Made by a program: the position numbers and the translations under genes. A stretch of 64,000 nucleotides of DNA from Tuctoria greenei (lineage: Eukaryota; Streptophyta; Magnoliopsida; Poales; Poaceae), in NCBI GenBank assembly GCA_036927565.1, contig JAYESD010000012.1:3410001-3474000 (forward strand), written 5' to 3'. The notes below the pieces were generated by a model, which did not search any database, was not told the DNA's origin, and was given only the letters and a program-made list of their open reading frames with translations. This document shows positions 1 to 11,891 of the stretch, piece by piece; position 1 is the first letter of the stretch, and each line of letters begins with the position of its first letter.

Positions 1-600
1 CAAGGCTCCCCCCTCCCCTACGCAACCCTAGGCACAGCAGGAGGCCTCCTGCCCACCACGTTTCACAACAATTGGTATCCAGAAACCGCAGAGCGGCAAC
101 CATGTTCGGCTCCGACGACGATTCTGGGGCCCTAACACTCCAATCCATCAATGCCCAAATGCAAGACGGCTTCACCCGTGTCCCATAGTGGGGCTGCCAC
201 ACCAGCCTAGAGATTTTCTAGAAGATTGATTTAATTAGAAATAAGGGAATAGATGTATTAGAGATAAGGAAATAAATGAGATTGAGTTGGGATACGATGG
301 GGGGCTAACCGATCCAGGCGCGCATCGGTAGGGGGGGGGGGGGGGGGGGGGGGTCCCTGCCCCCTATATAATGCTGCCGCACCCCCTCCCAGGTTCTCAT
401 CAAGAAATAAAAGAAATTAACCCACTGGGCTGGTTTCTCCCTTGGTCATCCTGGCTGCACCCTAACCCTAGCAGCCGCCGTGACATCTCTTCTCCACCAC
501 GCTACCCCCTCTGCAGTGATCCGGCCGCCTCCTCAAGGCTTCTCCCTCCCCTGCGCAGCCCTAGACGCAGCAGGAGACCTCCCCACCACGTTTCACAACA
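1..600 (+). mobile_element. Internally deleted Ty3/gypsy remnant (LTR end - short leader - LTR)
   Basis: Bases 1-70 are the 3' end of an LTR ending in TTTCACAACA. They are followed by a primer-binding-like site (TTGGTATCC) and the first ~118 bases of a gag leader with its start (ATGTTCGGC near 101). A second LTR of about 410 bp begins near 190 and ends at 600 with the same TTTCACAACA. The LTR terminus, binding site and gag start closely resemble those of the gypsy element at 6994-12427, on the opposite strand. Nearly the whole coding region and the polypurine tract are missing, so this is a deletion derivative and not a solo LTR. The 5' boundary is outside the window. Confidence 0.7.
331..353. 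repeat. Poly-G tract of 23 bases
   Basis: An uninterrupted run of 23 G inside the LTR. The related LTRs at 7276-7296 and 12107-12120 also carry homopolymeric C or G runs at similar positions, so a G-rich stretch is ancestral to this LTR. The exact length may be affected by sequencing. Confidence 0.9.
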
Positions 601-1285
601 TGAAACTAAAACTAGCAATATTGCCATCACAAAAACATAAACCAAGACATGGTTTTAAAAAATTTGACATGTGCAGATTATAAGATTTCTATGTACTTAA
701 TAAGTTAGTACATTTCAAGTGATAGCTTCATGAATGATGATATTGTAGCACTAAAAGAATATGAATAATTTATTGAAGCAGAGCAACTATCAATAGAACA
801 GTGTATTGGAGAACACAGATACAGACTACCAACATAAATTGGTGATATGTTCTGATGCAGAATTCTTATAGAACAGAGCTTCACTGAGATATTGGCAATG
901 TCACAGAAAAGTGTTTTCAAACTAGAGTGCAATTTTGTACTCCAAAAAGAACATGAACGAGTGAAATGCTGTAATAGTTGATCTGTCAAAGATTCAATAA
1001 GAAAATTATAATCCTCTCGATTATCTTAGTTGTGTGCATTATGGAATCAAGTAATCTCTTCCATTGAATTAGTCCCCGGGCATCATTTAGCATCATACTC
1101 ATCTTTTAAATCGTAAAAGCGGATTTAACTGGAAAGTACCAGGCAAAATTTCAACCAAACCTGAGAACCATAAGTACCAAATTTATCTAATAACAATATC
1201 TCAGCACTGACAGTTTTTGGAATAGTTCCGAAACAAGTTTTGAGTCATATAACCAAGAACACATATATTCCTCTGAAAAGCCCGA
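601..1285. other. Intergenic, 3' flank of the SPC1 gene
   Basis: AT-rich single-copy-looking sequence between the LTR remnant and the minus-strand SPC1 gene. It must contain the SPC1 3' untranslated region and polyadenylation signals. I see no coding region with codon bias, no TIR pairs and no retroelement motifs. Confidence 0.5.
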
Positions 1286-1576
1286 CTACTTGTTCTTCCC
1301 GGATTTCTTCTTACCACCTATCGTGGCACCGGTGCTGACCTGTGGGCGCGGGTGGCGCTCCGCCTCAGCGGCGTCGAGCCACTTGAGCGGGTTACGGTTA
1401 AAGAAGGGCCAGTCGGGGACGGTGACGAGGGCGGTGAGCACCACCCCGCCGGCGTAGACGAGCAGCATGAGCTGGAAATCCGCGAGCACGTACCCGGCCA
1501 GGAACGCCGCCACGGCCGACGCCACCAGCAGCACCTGCATCAGCATCTCCGCGCGCTTCTGCCCCTGCCAATCCAT
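1286..1576 (-). CDS. SPC1: Signal peptidase complex subunit 1 (SPC12/SPCS1 family)
   Basis: Encodes a 96-residue non-catalytic subunit of the ER signal peptidase complex, which removes signal peptides from secretory proteins at the ER membrane. The start chosen is the MDWQGQK methionine at 1576, which matches the conserved N-terminus of plant SPC1 and the usual length of about 90-100 residues. The frame is open further upstream, but that stretch is low-complexity 5' UTR (an AAG repeat lies just before the ATG). Visible features are two hydrophobic helices at about residues 12-32 and 36-54, the family motif VPDWPFFNRNPLKWL, and a Lys-rich cytosolic tail ending KSGKNK. The coding region is a single exon. 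It is divergent from the gene at 3007. The call is firm. Confidence 0.93.
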   Translation of the reverse strand: MDWQGQKRAEMLMQVLLVASAVAAFLAGYVLADFQLMLLVYAGGVVLTALVTVPDWPFFNRNPLKWLDAAEAERHPRPQVSTGATIGGKKKSGKNK

Positions 1577-3006
1577 CTTCTTCTTCTTCTTCTTCTGCTC
1601 GCGCGCACCAACAAGGAAGAGAACATCTGGGTCAGATAGGCAGTCAAAGGAGAAAGAACAAAGACGGATCTCTGGTGGATCCCGGCAAGAACGAACCGAA
1701 TCTGAGCACCAAAGACGAAAAGAAGATTTCAAGCGCAACGAGACGGACCGAGCTAGGGATTCGGTACCTAGTGAAGCGAGATGGGCGATGGGTTGAGGTC
1801 GGAAGCGGGAGGAGAAGGGGGGCGGCGTCCTGGATGGAGGAAAACTGAAATGAAATATGTGCCTGATTTTCTTAAAAAAAAAAAAACAGGCGACGCTCTT
1901 CATAGTAGAATAGCTTTAAGATTCGTGCGAGATTTTAAATTCCTCTCCCAACTCTAACCTCTTGAGATAGAGAGTTCCCGATTAAGCATAGGGCGGCAGT
2001 GCGGCAACGACCACGACCGCGGCGAGCACATGGGACAGCGGTTGTGGCGAGCTTGAGTGATGATGGCTATAGCGAACTCGAGGAGCAACGGCAGGGGGGG
2101 GGGGGTGCGTGACGACAGCGGCATCGGGAAAAAAACTATGTTTTGTTTTGTTTATTTTTATTTTGTTAATTGTAAATTCGTAATATGTAGGTTATGTTAA
2201 TTATTTAATAGGGAAACAACATTTTTTTTATAATTGATTAAACTTTAGAATTAATGTTTGATATTTAATTAAAGGGACAATCTAAATTTCAGATGCATGA
2301 CAACGGGAAAAATTTCAGACAACGATAATTAGCATCTAATCACTAATTATTTATCACTAATCTTTGTAATTAATCATTAACCTTTAACTTTATAGGTTAA
2401 TTAATTACAAAATAATTTTGTTTAATTATTTACAACTAATATAATTCTTACAAAATACGAATTAACAAAATAAAAAAAATTACTTCCGTGATCTGCTGGC
2501 GCCTGGCGCCCGTTCCTGACCGCAACTTGACTGTCGCCTGACATGTAATGACGTTTCAGGCACCTGTTATTTAGTCTTTCCCTTAAAATAAAGCTTATAA
2601 AGAACACAAACAATGGCTGAATAATCATATACGCTGAATATATTCGTTCATGGTGAACAGTGACATGGATATCACATCATCCGTTCAACTGTTAAGTTTA
2701 TTTTTAATCTCAGCACTATTCAAACAAAATATACCATTCATTTGAGCAATTTATAAGAAATATCATCTACTGTATTTACACCCACGGTACAAGTTATTAT
2801 ATTTGCTACGCAGTAAACTGAATTCCTGTCTCTTCTTACACGGTCGAAAGACTGGGCTGCAGCGAGTAACGAGCGATTGGGACCAGATCCTATCGCGTAC
2901 GCTTATTGCGGGCTATCGGACGGACAAGATAACTCACTCATGCTTGTAAGTACCATTTCATTTCGTTCACGGCCGAGGCCGATTCGTTCCCCTCCCTCCC
3001 TCAGCC
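1577..3006. promoter_or_regulatory. Intergenic region between two divergent genes
   Basis: Roughly 1.4 kb shared upstream of the minus-strand SPC1 gene and the plus-strand gene at 3007. The SPC1-proximal part is its 5' leader, with a CTT/AAG microsatellite at 1577-1594. The middle (about 2140-2470) is very AT-rich, and a G run lies near 2096-2105. A pyrimidine-rich leader (CCCTCCCTCCCTCAGCC) directly precedes the ATG at 3007. No specific transcription-factor site can be supported. Confidence 0.5.
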
Positions 3007-4580
3007 ATGGCAGCGTACCAGCAGCTCCATAGCCTCCGGCCTCCGGCGCCGTCTACCCGCCGCCCGCTCGGCCTTGCTTCTGTTCCCGTCCTCCCCGCGC
3101 CACTCCTCTGCTGCCGTCGCAACACTCGTGCTCTGTTGGCCTCCTTCAGTCCATCACCGCCGCCGTCGGCCTATCCCCCTCTCCCCGAGAAACGCGCCGC
3201 CGCGGCGGGTCTCGGGGTGGAGGACCGCAAGGTGTTGGCAGTTGAAGAAGCAGCGTTAGATGGTCTCGGGAAGGAGAACTGGGAATACGTGGTAAGCGAC
3301 CCCCCGACCCGTCTCCGCGCGGGACCAGCCGGCGACCCGGTGTTCTTCCTTCTGACCGCCGTCGCCGTCACGGTGAGACGCCGCTGAGCTGCTCAGCGCA
3401 GAGCGGCAGTTTTGTTTTGGTTCCCAGGTCTTTGTTCTAGCCCTGCAACCTTGCACTTATAGAATGTGCTTTGTCAACGCAGACGTCTCTGGCGTTCACA
3501 AGCATGGTGGCCGTGGCAATTCCTACTATGCTCGTAAATCTTGCTAAGCCTCTCCTAGCTTGGCCTATAAAAATTTCAGTTGTTGTTTAACTGTGATTAT
3601 TTTGCCTGTTTATCTTGATTTCTACATCTCATTAAGTTGAACGAAACCAGCTGGTGACTTATCTTTCTGTTTGGATCTTAGAGAAAATGCAGAACTGAAG
3701 TAAACGTTATAGACCTACCCGATGATTTTGTGAGAACTGGGAACGGTTGAAAAATGTGTTTGACTCCATATGCTGATCTTGTGGGCTCACTACATGATAT
3801 GACTTCTATCATGCTTATTTCTCATGAGAATTTGATTGTCATTTGATATCCATATATGCTGTAGCGGGTTAATCTTCCAAGAATATAAGAAGATAGTAGC
3901 AATTGTACAGGAAAAGGAAACAAAAAAATTGAAGACTTGACTGCTGAAATTCAAAATAAGAGGTAATGCGGGTATGTGATGTTAAGTACATGCTGGGAAA
4001 TATCAGCAGATGTGTGGTTGGATTTGTATCCTTTGTAATACTTTGATTTGTTATTATAATGGTCAAGCCCATACCTGCTTTGCAATATAAATATGTCAGA
4101 TGGAACTTTAAGACCCAGTTTATTGATCAGGCTATGAGAAGAGCTGCAAATTCATTTTGTATGCTGGCTGATGCAGCCGCAGAGGAATTACCAAGTACAA
4201 TGGCCGCTATAAGGCTTTCTGGCATGGAAATAAGCGATCTTACACTTGAACTTAGTGACTTGAGGTAAGAGCACATAGATTAGTGAAATTACTTAATCAT
4301 TGGGATCCATATTGTGCCTCTTCTGAACATGGGCTTGTCCCTTTGGTTTTGGGTGATTCATCGAATTTTATTGTTAGAAGGGAGAGCTGACAAAGGACAC
4401 GGGTTCACTCCTGGAAACAGCCTCTTACAGAAATGTAGGGAAAGGCCGCGTGCAAAAGACCCAAATGGGTTGGACCCTGCGCAAGCGGGAGCTACATGCA
4501 CCGGGCTGCCCTTAAGAAGGGAGAGCTGACAAAGGACCTTGTAAATATGTTTTAACACAGCCATTATAGTTTTATGCATC

Positions 4581-4648
<68 letters not shown>

Positions 4649-5316
4649 GCCAACTGTCCTTAGCTCACATCTTTTGACAGCAGTTCCTTGATGTTTGAAT
4701 AGATTAATTGTGACATTTATGTGCTTTTACTTCCTTAAAAATCTGAGCTGAAGTATTACTGCAGAAATTATTTTGGATGCATTCCTTCAAATTAAGTCAT
4801 AGACCATGTACCTTCACATGAGCAGCTGAAGCATTTCTGAAGAATATTTTAACCGTCTGCTGTTATGTAATCATGACGGGGTACAGTCCAATATTTTTTT
4901 TTTTTGAAAAGGAGGCCAATAATCTTGTTTGGTGATGTTGTTTGAGTTCTGCATTCACCCAAATTTAATAGTCATGTAACTAATTTTCTTTTTAGTTAAT
5001 AGCATAGCAGTTATCCATTTTCTTTTAAAAGAAGACATCATTGTGTAAATAGTGTGTCCCGTGCATTTGCAGTTACGGTATAGCAGATGGTGTCAACAAG
5101 TCAGCCAAGGTAGCTGAAGCGGTGGAAGCTGGCATTGGTCAAATGGGGGACATAGCTCGGCGGCAGGCAAGGAGTATGTTTCTATCTGAACACCACAACA
5201 ATTATCGTCATGCATTCATTTGTATTTGCTGATGTTCTATTATGCATGCAGCAATGATAAAGGAGCGAGCAAACTTGCAAACTTTCCCAACTGGTCGGCC
5301 AGATGAACTCCCATGA
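3007..5316 (+). CDS. Putative plastid membrane protein of unknown function (five exons)
   Basis: Exons 3007-3291, 3483-3533, 4131-4264, 5073-5173 and 5252-5316 join in frame through GT-AG introns to give 211 residues. Residues 1 to about 60 are rich in Ser, Arg, Pro and Ala and lack acidic residues, like a chloroplast transit peptide. The 51-nt exon 2 with the start of exon 3 forms one hydrophobic segment (about residues 97-115). After it comes EELPSTMAAIRLSGMEISDL, a motif I recognise from conserved plant membrane proteins without assigned function. The C-terminal part (KVAEAVEAGIGQMGDIARRQ) is probably a helix or coiled coil. The start follows a CT-rich leader. Intron 3 holds an Au-type SINE and a TA repeat. 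An alternative acceptor near 4100 is possible but would break the frame relation used here. The gene model is good; the function is unknown. Confidence 0.75.
4376..4537 (+). mobile_element. Au-type SINE with 23-bp target duplication
   Basis: The body, 4399-4514, has the plant Au-SINE layout: a B-box-like GGTTCACTCCTGG, then GAAACAGCCTCTTACAGAAATG, and a 3' end reading GCGGGAGCTACATGCACC..GGGCTGCCCTT. It is flanked by perfect 23-bp direct repeats at 4376-4398 and 4515-4537 (AGAAGGGAGAGC...GGAC). The 5' A-box half is missing, so this is a 5'-truncated copy. It lies in intron 3 of the gene at 3007. Confidence 0.88.
4584..4646. repeat. (AT)n microsatellite
   Basis: About 31 AT units, uninterrupted, in intron 3 of the gene at 3007, some 50 bp downstream of the SINE's right target duplication. 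Confidence 0.97.
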
Positions 5317-5539
5317 ATTCTTCTAGCTTGTGCAGCAGCAACACATGGGATCAGCTGTCTGCTTGTGATCTTTAATTTCTTGTAGAGGATGTATGTTCTG
5401 TTTTTTTGTTTACGATTCCTCCAAAGTTTTGACCTGAGCTAATGGTTGCTTGGCTTCTTCATCCTATAGTAAATGAAATTCAAATGTATAACACATTTTC
5501 TCTCATATACCGCCCTCTGTCCCGCTAGAATGACAGTGT
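5317..5539 (+). other. 3' untranslated region and flank of the gene at 3007
   Basis: Follows the TGA at 5314-5316. T-rich with TTTAATTTC and AATGAAATTC stretches; no other feature. LINE-like sequence begins near 5540. Confidence 0.5.
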
Positions 5540-6993
5540 AAAGCAGTTTCTGATTTTGCAGACCGGTCGTCTACCCGAGTTCTACCAAAAAATTTGAGAT
5601 TTAATTAAAGGGGATCTGATCAATATGTTCCACGAATTACATGCTAAAGATATGCGGCTCTTTAGCTTGAATTTTGTTGTCAGTACACTGATACCAAAAG
5701 CGATCATGATGCTAATAGGATCTGACAATATAGAATGTCAGTTTTAAAATCTTCACCAAAGTGCACAGAATTGATTCAGTGGTAGATCATATCATTAACT
5801 CAACACAGACTGCTTTCATGTGAGGACGCAATACACTGGAGGGGGTCGTCATTCTATATGAGTCTATCCACGAGCTCAATCGTAAAAAGCAAAGTGAGGT
5901 TATCTTTAAGATAGACTTTGAAAAAGCTTATTCACGTTCCAGACACTGAAAATGAAAGGATTTTCACCCAAGTGGATATGTTGGATCAAATCTTTTGTTA
6001 CCAGGGGAGTGTAGCCATTAATGTTAAGGACGATATTGAATATTTTCTTCCATGCGAAAAAGCGTATGCAACAAAGAGACTTCGTTAAAAAAAAGGCCAA
6101 GAAGATTACCAAATTGTTGGAGTTGTTCCACATCTTGTAGATGATGGCAAATCGGTTCTACAATACAAAGATGACACAATCATCTTCATGGACCATGATC
6201 TGAACACGAAGTTGTTGTTATGTGTATTTGAGCAAGTCTCTAGCCTCCTGATAAATTCCCATAAAAGTAAACTTTTATGCTTTGGAGAGGCCCAAGGCAT
6301 CATAGATCAGTATATAAAGCTCTTTGGTTGTAAAGCAGACAGCTTCGCCCTAAAGTACTTAGGAATTCCAACTCACTATAAAAAGTTAAACAATGTCAAT
6401 TAGAAGAAAGCTTTGAAAAAAACTTAGCAGTTGGCAAGGAAAGTAACTTTTCACGGAAAGTACACTGACACGGATGACCTCGGTGCTGAGGAGACTTCCA
6501 ATGTTCATGGTTTTTTCCTGATTCCAAGAGGGCTGTTGAAAAAATATTTTTTTTTTACGTTCACGATTCTTTTGGCATCAAGAGGAGAAGCGGAAATATC
6601 GACTAGCAAAATGAAAAACCCTTTGCCAACAAAGATAAAAAAGGATTAGGAATTCTGAATTTAAATATGCAAAACAGGACACTGCTCAGTAAATGGCTTT
6701 TTACAAGTTAGTAACAAGTAACAGGAGATGGCAACAACTTTCACAACAAACACCTAAGCTCGAAACCTCTTTAAAGTCTTTGAAAATCCGGAGATTCCCA
6801 TTTTTGGGCCGGTCCTATGAGGGTGAAGCTGAACTTTCTCCAATTTAGAACATTTAGTGTTAAGAACGGTAGACAGATTAGGGCTCCCTTTGGATTGAAG
6901 GAACTGAAAAACACAGTAATAGGAAAAATATAGAAATTGAGATTGTATGGTTTTGCGATCCTATAGGAATTGAAAATATAGGAATTGAGATGA

Positions 6994-7529
6994 TGCTGTG
7001 AAACGTGGTGGAGGGGACCTCCCCGGTTGCGCCTAGGACTGCGCAGGGGAGAGGAGAGGAAGAGAGAGGCCTGACTGTTGCTGCGCAGCACGTACCGCGA
7101 TGGGGGAGGGGAGATGTCACGGCGGCTAGGGTTAGGATTTGAAGCCACGGTGACCTAAGGAGAAGAGCAACCTTAATGGGGCAATTCTTATTTCCTGGAT
7201 GATTTTACAAGAGGGAGGTGCTGCTTATATAGGGGGAGGACCCCCCTGGTCGCATGCACCCAACCAGATCGGTTGGGGACAACCCCCCCCCCCCCCTCCC
7301 CCAACCGATCAGGACTCTTTATTTCTATTTAAACTCCTCTCAATCTAATACTCCCTAATTTAAACTCACCCTAATATCTAATTCCTTTATTCTTTAAACT
7401 TTCCCTAATCTAATAAATCTTCTAGAAGATCTTCAGCTTCTCTGGTGCGACTGGACTGCAACAGCTTAGTTGTGGGCGTCGTGGGCCCCACGTTGGCCAT
7501 ATTGGCGGCCCACGAACGCATCCACAACA
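6994..7529 (-). repeat. 3' LTR of the gypsy element
   Basis: 536 bp, the same length as the 5' LTR and highly similar to it. Contains a TATATAAGC-type box (read on the minus strand, near 7215) and poly-C runs that differ in length between the two LTRs. Confidence 0.95.
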
Positions 7530-7672
7530 TTTCCCCCCTTCCCGACAAAGAGCTCGTCCTCGATCTTGAAGGTGAGGTGCTTCATCTTGAAATCTTCTAG
7601 TTGTTCCCATGTTGCATCAGCTTCAGAATGTCCTGCCCACTTGACAAGCAATTCCCACACTCCTCTGTTCAA
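7466..7672 (-). pseudogene. Chromodomain at the integrase C-terminus
   Basis: Contains ELLVKWAGHSEADATWE and LEDFKMKHLTFKIEDELF, the aromatic cage and helix pattern of the chromodomains found at the end of chromovirus integrases. It lies just before the 3' LTR, out of frame with the integrase above it, so it is a decayed continuation of the polyprotein. In related elements this domain directs integration through histone marks. Confidence 0.8.
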
Positions 7673-7690
7673 GCGCGTCCTTTGTATCTT

Positions 7691-8835
7691 TTAAGGCGTA
7701 GGTACAACACACTCATGGAGAAGAGGTGGCAGAGGCACCACCTGAGCTGGAGTAGGACCCTCAAATTTCTTCAACAGAGACACGTGGAAAGCATCATGTA
7801 TCCTGGCTTGGGAAGGTATCTGGAGTTTATAAGACACAGTCCCGATGCGCTCGATAATCTGATAAGGTCCAAAATATTTTGGTCCAATCTTTGATGGAGG
7901 CGTAACTCCCACAGCTGTTCTCTGATGAAGCCGCAACCAAACCCAATCACCAATTTGAAATTCCACCTCCCGATGAGACTTGTCTTCATAGCTTTTCATG
8001 GTGACTTGTGCCTGCACAAGTCTGTTTTTGATTTCAGCCAAGAATTCATCTCTATCTTTGAGCTGCTTGTCAACGGCAGCTACCCTGGACACACCTGCTG
8101 ATATGAAATAATGGTTGGAGGGTCCCTGCCATAGACCACTCTAAACGGCGAACATTTGAGGGTCGTCTGATAAGAGGTGTTGTAACAATACTCTGCCCAT
8201 GGAAGCCACTGCAGCCACGTCTTGGGTCGGTCACCAGCCAAGCAACGCAGGTACATGGTGATAACTTTGTTGACAACCTCAAACTGGCCGTCAAACTACG
8301 GATGGAAGGTAGAGCTGAGCTACAGCCGTACGCCAGCCCGTCGGAACAATTCCGACTAGAACAAGCTGGTGAAGATGGTGTCGCGGTCACTGACGATAGA
8401 GCAGGGGAAGCCGTGAAGACGTATGATGTCGTCGAAGAACGCCTGTGCCACTAATGCAGCACTGTACGGGTGCCTCAAGGGAATGAAGTGGGCGTACTTG
8501 GAGAAATGGTCCACCACTGTCAGGATCACCGATTTCCCTCCAACCTTCGGGAAACCTTCGACGAAATCCATGGAGATATCACTCCAGATTTTCGAAGGTA
8601 CAGGAAAAGGTTGTAGAAGTCCGGCTGGATGTAGATGGTCCATTTTATTGCATTGGCAGGTGGCACAACCACGAACAAACTCCCGAACTCTGCGTAGGAG
8701 CGAAGGACTGTAGAATGATAGGCGCAACCGGTATGCCGTCTTCTGGATGACCTCGTGACCCCCATCATGGGCCTCAGCCAAGAGGGAGGGCCACATGCCG
8801 AACATCTCGGGAACAAAGAGCTTACCTTTGTACAA
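7691..8835 (-). pseudogene. Gypsy integrase, disrupted
   Basis: The zinc-binding part (HEVIQKTAYRL..., CATCQCNK) and the core (SDISMDFVEGFPK, SIVSDRD, then NKVITMYLRCL) identify a gypsy integrase. The core carries the first two acidic residues. The region changes frame near 8356 and 8090 and has several stops. The C-terminal part (7691-8092) has the GDWVWLRLH and GPYQIIERIG motifs of the chromovirus integrase tail. Confidence 0.85.
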
Positions 8836-8907
8836 GAGAAGGTCGTCGCGCTCGGACCAGCCATCTGGTGCGGCTCCCTCCTGGAGCTAGACGCGCAACT
8901 GTTGCAC

Positions 8908-10368
8908 CTACTGGTCCGCAGTGATTTCCGCGCGAAGTGAGTCGAAGAGGTGGAAGACTGGCACTGAGATGGCGTGGGTCGCCACGTCTTCATCATCGCA
9001 ACGGGACAGGGCGTCAGCTGCCCCTTTTAGACGTCCCGGCCTATACTCAACCTGCAGATCATAGCCAAAAAGCTTGCTCACCCAAGCATGTTGAGGAATT
9101 GTCATTAGGTTCTGATCCAGGGTGTACTTCAGACTGAAGTGATCAGTTCGAACAGTGAAGGGACGACCCCACAAATAAGGCCGCCAGTGGCGTACATCCT
9201 TCACAAGGCCGATCAGCTCACGCTCATAGGCCGATATCTTCTGGTGGTGAGGAGCTACGGCGCGGTTGAAGAAGGCGATGGCACCGTCACCCTGGTGCAG
9301 GACCGCCCCGAAGCCAGTGTCCGATGCGTCGCAGTCGACGGTGAAGCGCTTGTCGAAGTCCGGCATCTGAAGTAGAGGTGCTGTCATCAGCGCCTGCTTG
9401 AGCTGAGAGAAGGTGTCCTGCGCGTCGTCGGTCCAACGGAACGCCTCACGTTTGAGGAGGGCGGTGAGGGGCGCAGCCACCGCGCCATACCCCGCAATGA
9501 ACTTGCGGTAGTAGCCAGTGAGTCCGAGAAAGCCTCTCAAGGATCGTAGGGACCGAGGTGTAGGCCAACGCTCCACAGCCTCCACCTTTGTTGGATCCAT
9601 TGCCACGCCCTGGGAGGAGATGATGTGTCCCAAGTAGGACACAAATTCCTGGCCGAAGAAGCATTTGGACTTCTTGAGGAACAACTTGTGCGCCCTTAGT
9701 GTTTGGAACACCTGCTTGACGTGCTGGAGGTGTTCGGCCCATGTCCTGCTATACACCAGAATATCATCAAAGAAGACAAGTACAAACTTCCTGATGTAGG
9801 GGTCAAGAACGTCGTTCATCAACGACTGGAACGTGGACGGCACATTGGTGAGGCCGAACGACATCACCAAGAACTCATAGTGGCCTCGATGAGTTCGGAA
9901 TGTCGTCTTGTCGATGTCGACCGGGTGCATGCACACCTGGAAGTATCCGCTGCAGAGGTCGAGCTTGGTAAAGAACCTCGCGCCGCGGAGCTCGTCCAGT
10001 AGTTCATCGACCATTGGAATTAGGAACTTGTCTTTCAAAGTTCGGGCGTTGAGCTCGCAGTAGTCGATGAAGAAGCGCCATGTGTCGTTGGCCTTTCGGG
10101 CCAAAAACACCGGCAAGGAGAATGCGGAGGTGCACTCTCGGATGATGCCCTGGTGGAGCATCTCGGCGCATTGCTTCTCAATTTCATCTTTGAGAAGCTG
10201 GGGGTAGCAGTACGGCGGGACAACTATTGGGGTTGTGCCCGGCAGGAGCCTGATGCGGTGGTCGTGGCGCCGTGGAGGAGGAAGGCCGCGTGGATCGTCG
10301 AAGAGGTCCTGAAAGCTTGCCTGGAGGGCGCCCATCATGTCGGTAGATGGTGCCAGAGAAGCACACAC
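8908..10368 (-). pseudogene. Gypsy reverse transcriptase and RNase H domain
   Basis: A 486-residue open stretch. The reverse transcriptase has RFFIDYCELNART, FTKLDLCSGYFQV, FRTHRGHYEFLVMSFGLTN and the catalytic box VFFDDILVYS. It continues through YLGHIIS into an RNase H with FTVDCDASDTGFGAVL and VRTDHFSLKY. All key acidic residues are visible, so this is the best-preserved part of the element. It was originally one polyprotein with the flanking gag, protease and integrase, and is now separated by stops. Confidence 0.92.
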
Positions 10369-10476
10369 AGGCTATGAGTTGCGCAACCCCGTCTAGACCA
10401 CCTCACGTTCTCTGCACCACAACTTCATAGTGAGGTTCTCGAGGTTCCAGCGGATGGGTCCCAAGGACCACAACCA

Positions 10477-10746
10477 CTAAACTCCCAGAACGAAGTCGAA
10501 GCCATCAAGTGGTAGCGCGTAGCATGTGATGTTGAAGCGATATCCTGCAATTATCAAGGGTACACATGGACAGATGCTTGTGCAGGAGATAGAGTCGTCG
10601 TTGCCGACCCGAACGCTGACGCCTGCCCGCGGCAACATCACCAGGCCGAGCTCCTTGATGAGGGGTTCCCTGATGAAGGTGTGAGTGGAGCCCGTGTAAA
10701 CCAGTGCGGTGAACAACTTGCCGCGGACGTCGACCTGGAGCTTCAT
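10477..10746 (-). pseudogene. Gypsy retroviral-type aspartic protease with lost catalytic Asp
   Basis: Shows the pepsin-like fold pattern of gypsy proteases: VDVRGKLFTALV, then TGSTHTFI, later PLDGFDFVLGV. The catalytic motif, normally D-(S/T)-G, reads Y-T-G (codon at 10696-10698). This single-base change removes the nucleophilic aspartate. A stop follows after VLGV. Confidence 0.85.
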
Positions 10747-10867
10747 CGTGATGGCGAGGTCGATGTCGGTTAGCGCGTGTAGTGAGATGCCCAGGTCGGC
10801 AATGGTCGCGTCAACATCGTCGTTGTCGTCATCAAGCTCCAGGAGGAAGATGCCCTTGCCGGCACAC

Positions 10868-11874
10868 TTATGATCCGCGCGTGTATCGCTCCTGGCAGTG
10901 ATAGCACTCTCCGCTTGCTCGTTTAGCAGCCATCTCGTCTGCCGTGAGACGCTTGAGGCGCGGACGTGAGGATGCCGTCACTGAAGATGTCGGAGCAGGT
11001 GCAACAGAACCACCACCAGAGGTTGTATTCGCAGCGCGTGACACAGGGGAAGGGCGCGTAGAGCGTTGAGAGGCGGCGCCCTTCAGTGCCCCGCTGTCCG
11101 TTGATGCTGCGAATTGTCGTTCGAAGGCCCTGGCCAAACTCATAGCCGTCTGCAGGTTTGTAGGGCACTGCAGTTCCACACTAGTACGAAGTGGGTCGCC
11201 TAGGCCAACCGTGAAAAGATAGATCTGGTGTCATTGACTGAGATCTTGGCTACGGTTGAGAAGGACCACGAACTGACGTTGGTAGTCCTCAACTGTACCG
11301 GTGCGACGGAGATCTTTAATCTCAGCCAGGTCGTTGGAGCAGAGCGGGGGTCCGAAGTGCATGTTGATGTAGTCCGCGAACCGCTCCCAGGACATGATGC
11401 CGCACTCACGTTCTGTTGCGATGAACCAGTCAGCCGCGGAACCCTCCAGGTGGAGAGACGCGATCCACACCTTTTCTTCAGGCATCGTTCGTGTCCCGCT
11501 GAATTATGCTTCGCACTTGTTGAGCCATGTCAGAGGATCACTTTTCCCGTCGTATTTGGGAAAACTGATCTTGTGACAGCACAACCCGCCGTCGTCAGGA
11601 GCAGCGCTCCCCTGGTTGCGCCGGAAGACGTGGTCGTTGTCGCCACCAATGTCGCGGGGTCCGTTGCTGCCTCGCGGTGTGTGCTGCAGATCCTCCTGCT
11701 CAGAGTTCTCCGTCTCCAGGGTCTTCTCAATGTGTGCAAGGCGCACGTCATGTCAATCCAAACGCTTGTTGATGGAGTCGATCTGTCCCATCATTTGGCT
11801 CATCATCTTGCCCAGATCTTGGAGAGTAAAGGTCCCAGAATCGTCTGTAGGGCCGAACATGGTCGCTGCTCCGG
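10868..11874 (-). pseudogene. Gypsy gag, broken by stops
   Basis: Gag starts with MFGPTDDSGTFTLQDL next to the primer-binding site. The capsid-type region contains ISFPKYDGKSDPLTWLNKCE, WIASLHLEGSAADWF, and LRRTGTVEDYQRQFV, the retrotrans_gag signature. It is followed by a basic linker (KRLTADEMAAKR) and an incomplete zinc knuckle (CYHCQERYTRGS). At least three in-frame stops separate the parts, so no complete capsid can be made. Confidence 0.85.
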
Positions 11875-11891
11875 TGTCTTTGGATACCAAT

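Noticed and set aside
705..989. 94-codon minus-strand open frame
   Set aside because: Cys/Ser-rich translation without a homologue I recognise, in AT-rich intergenic sequence.
3534..4130. Possible longer exon at 4059-4130 in the membrane-protein gene
   Set aside because: The GCT at 4131 after TTGATCAG keeps the frame from the exon-2 donor at 3533, while the upstream part reads like intron and would not join in frame from that donor.
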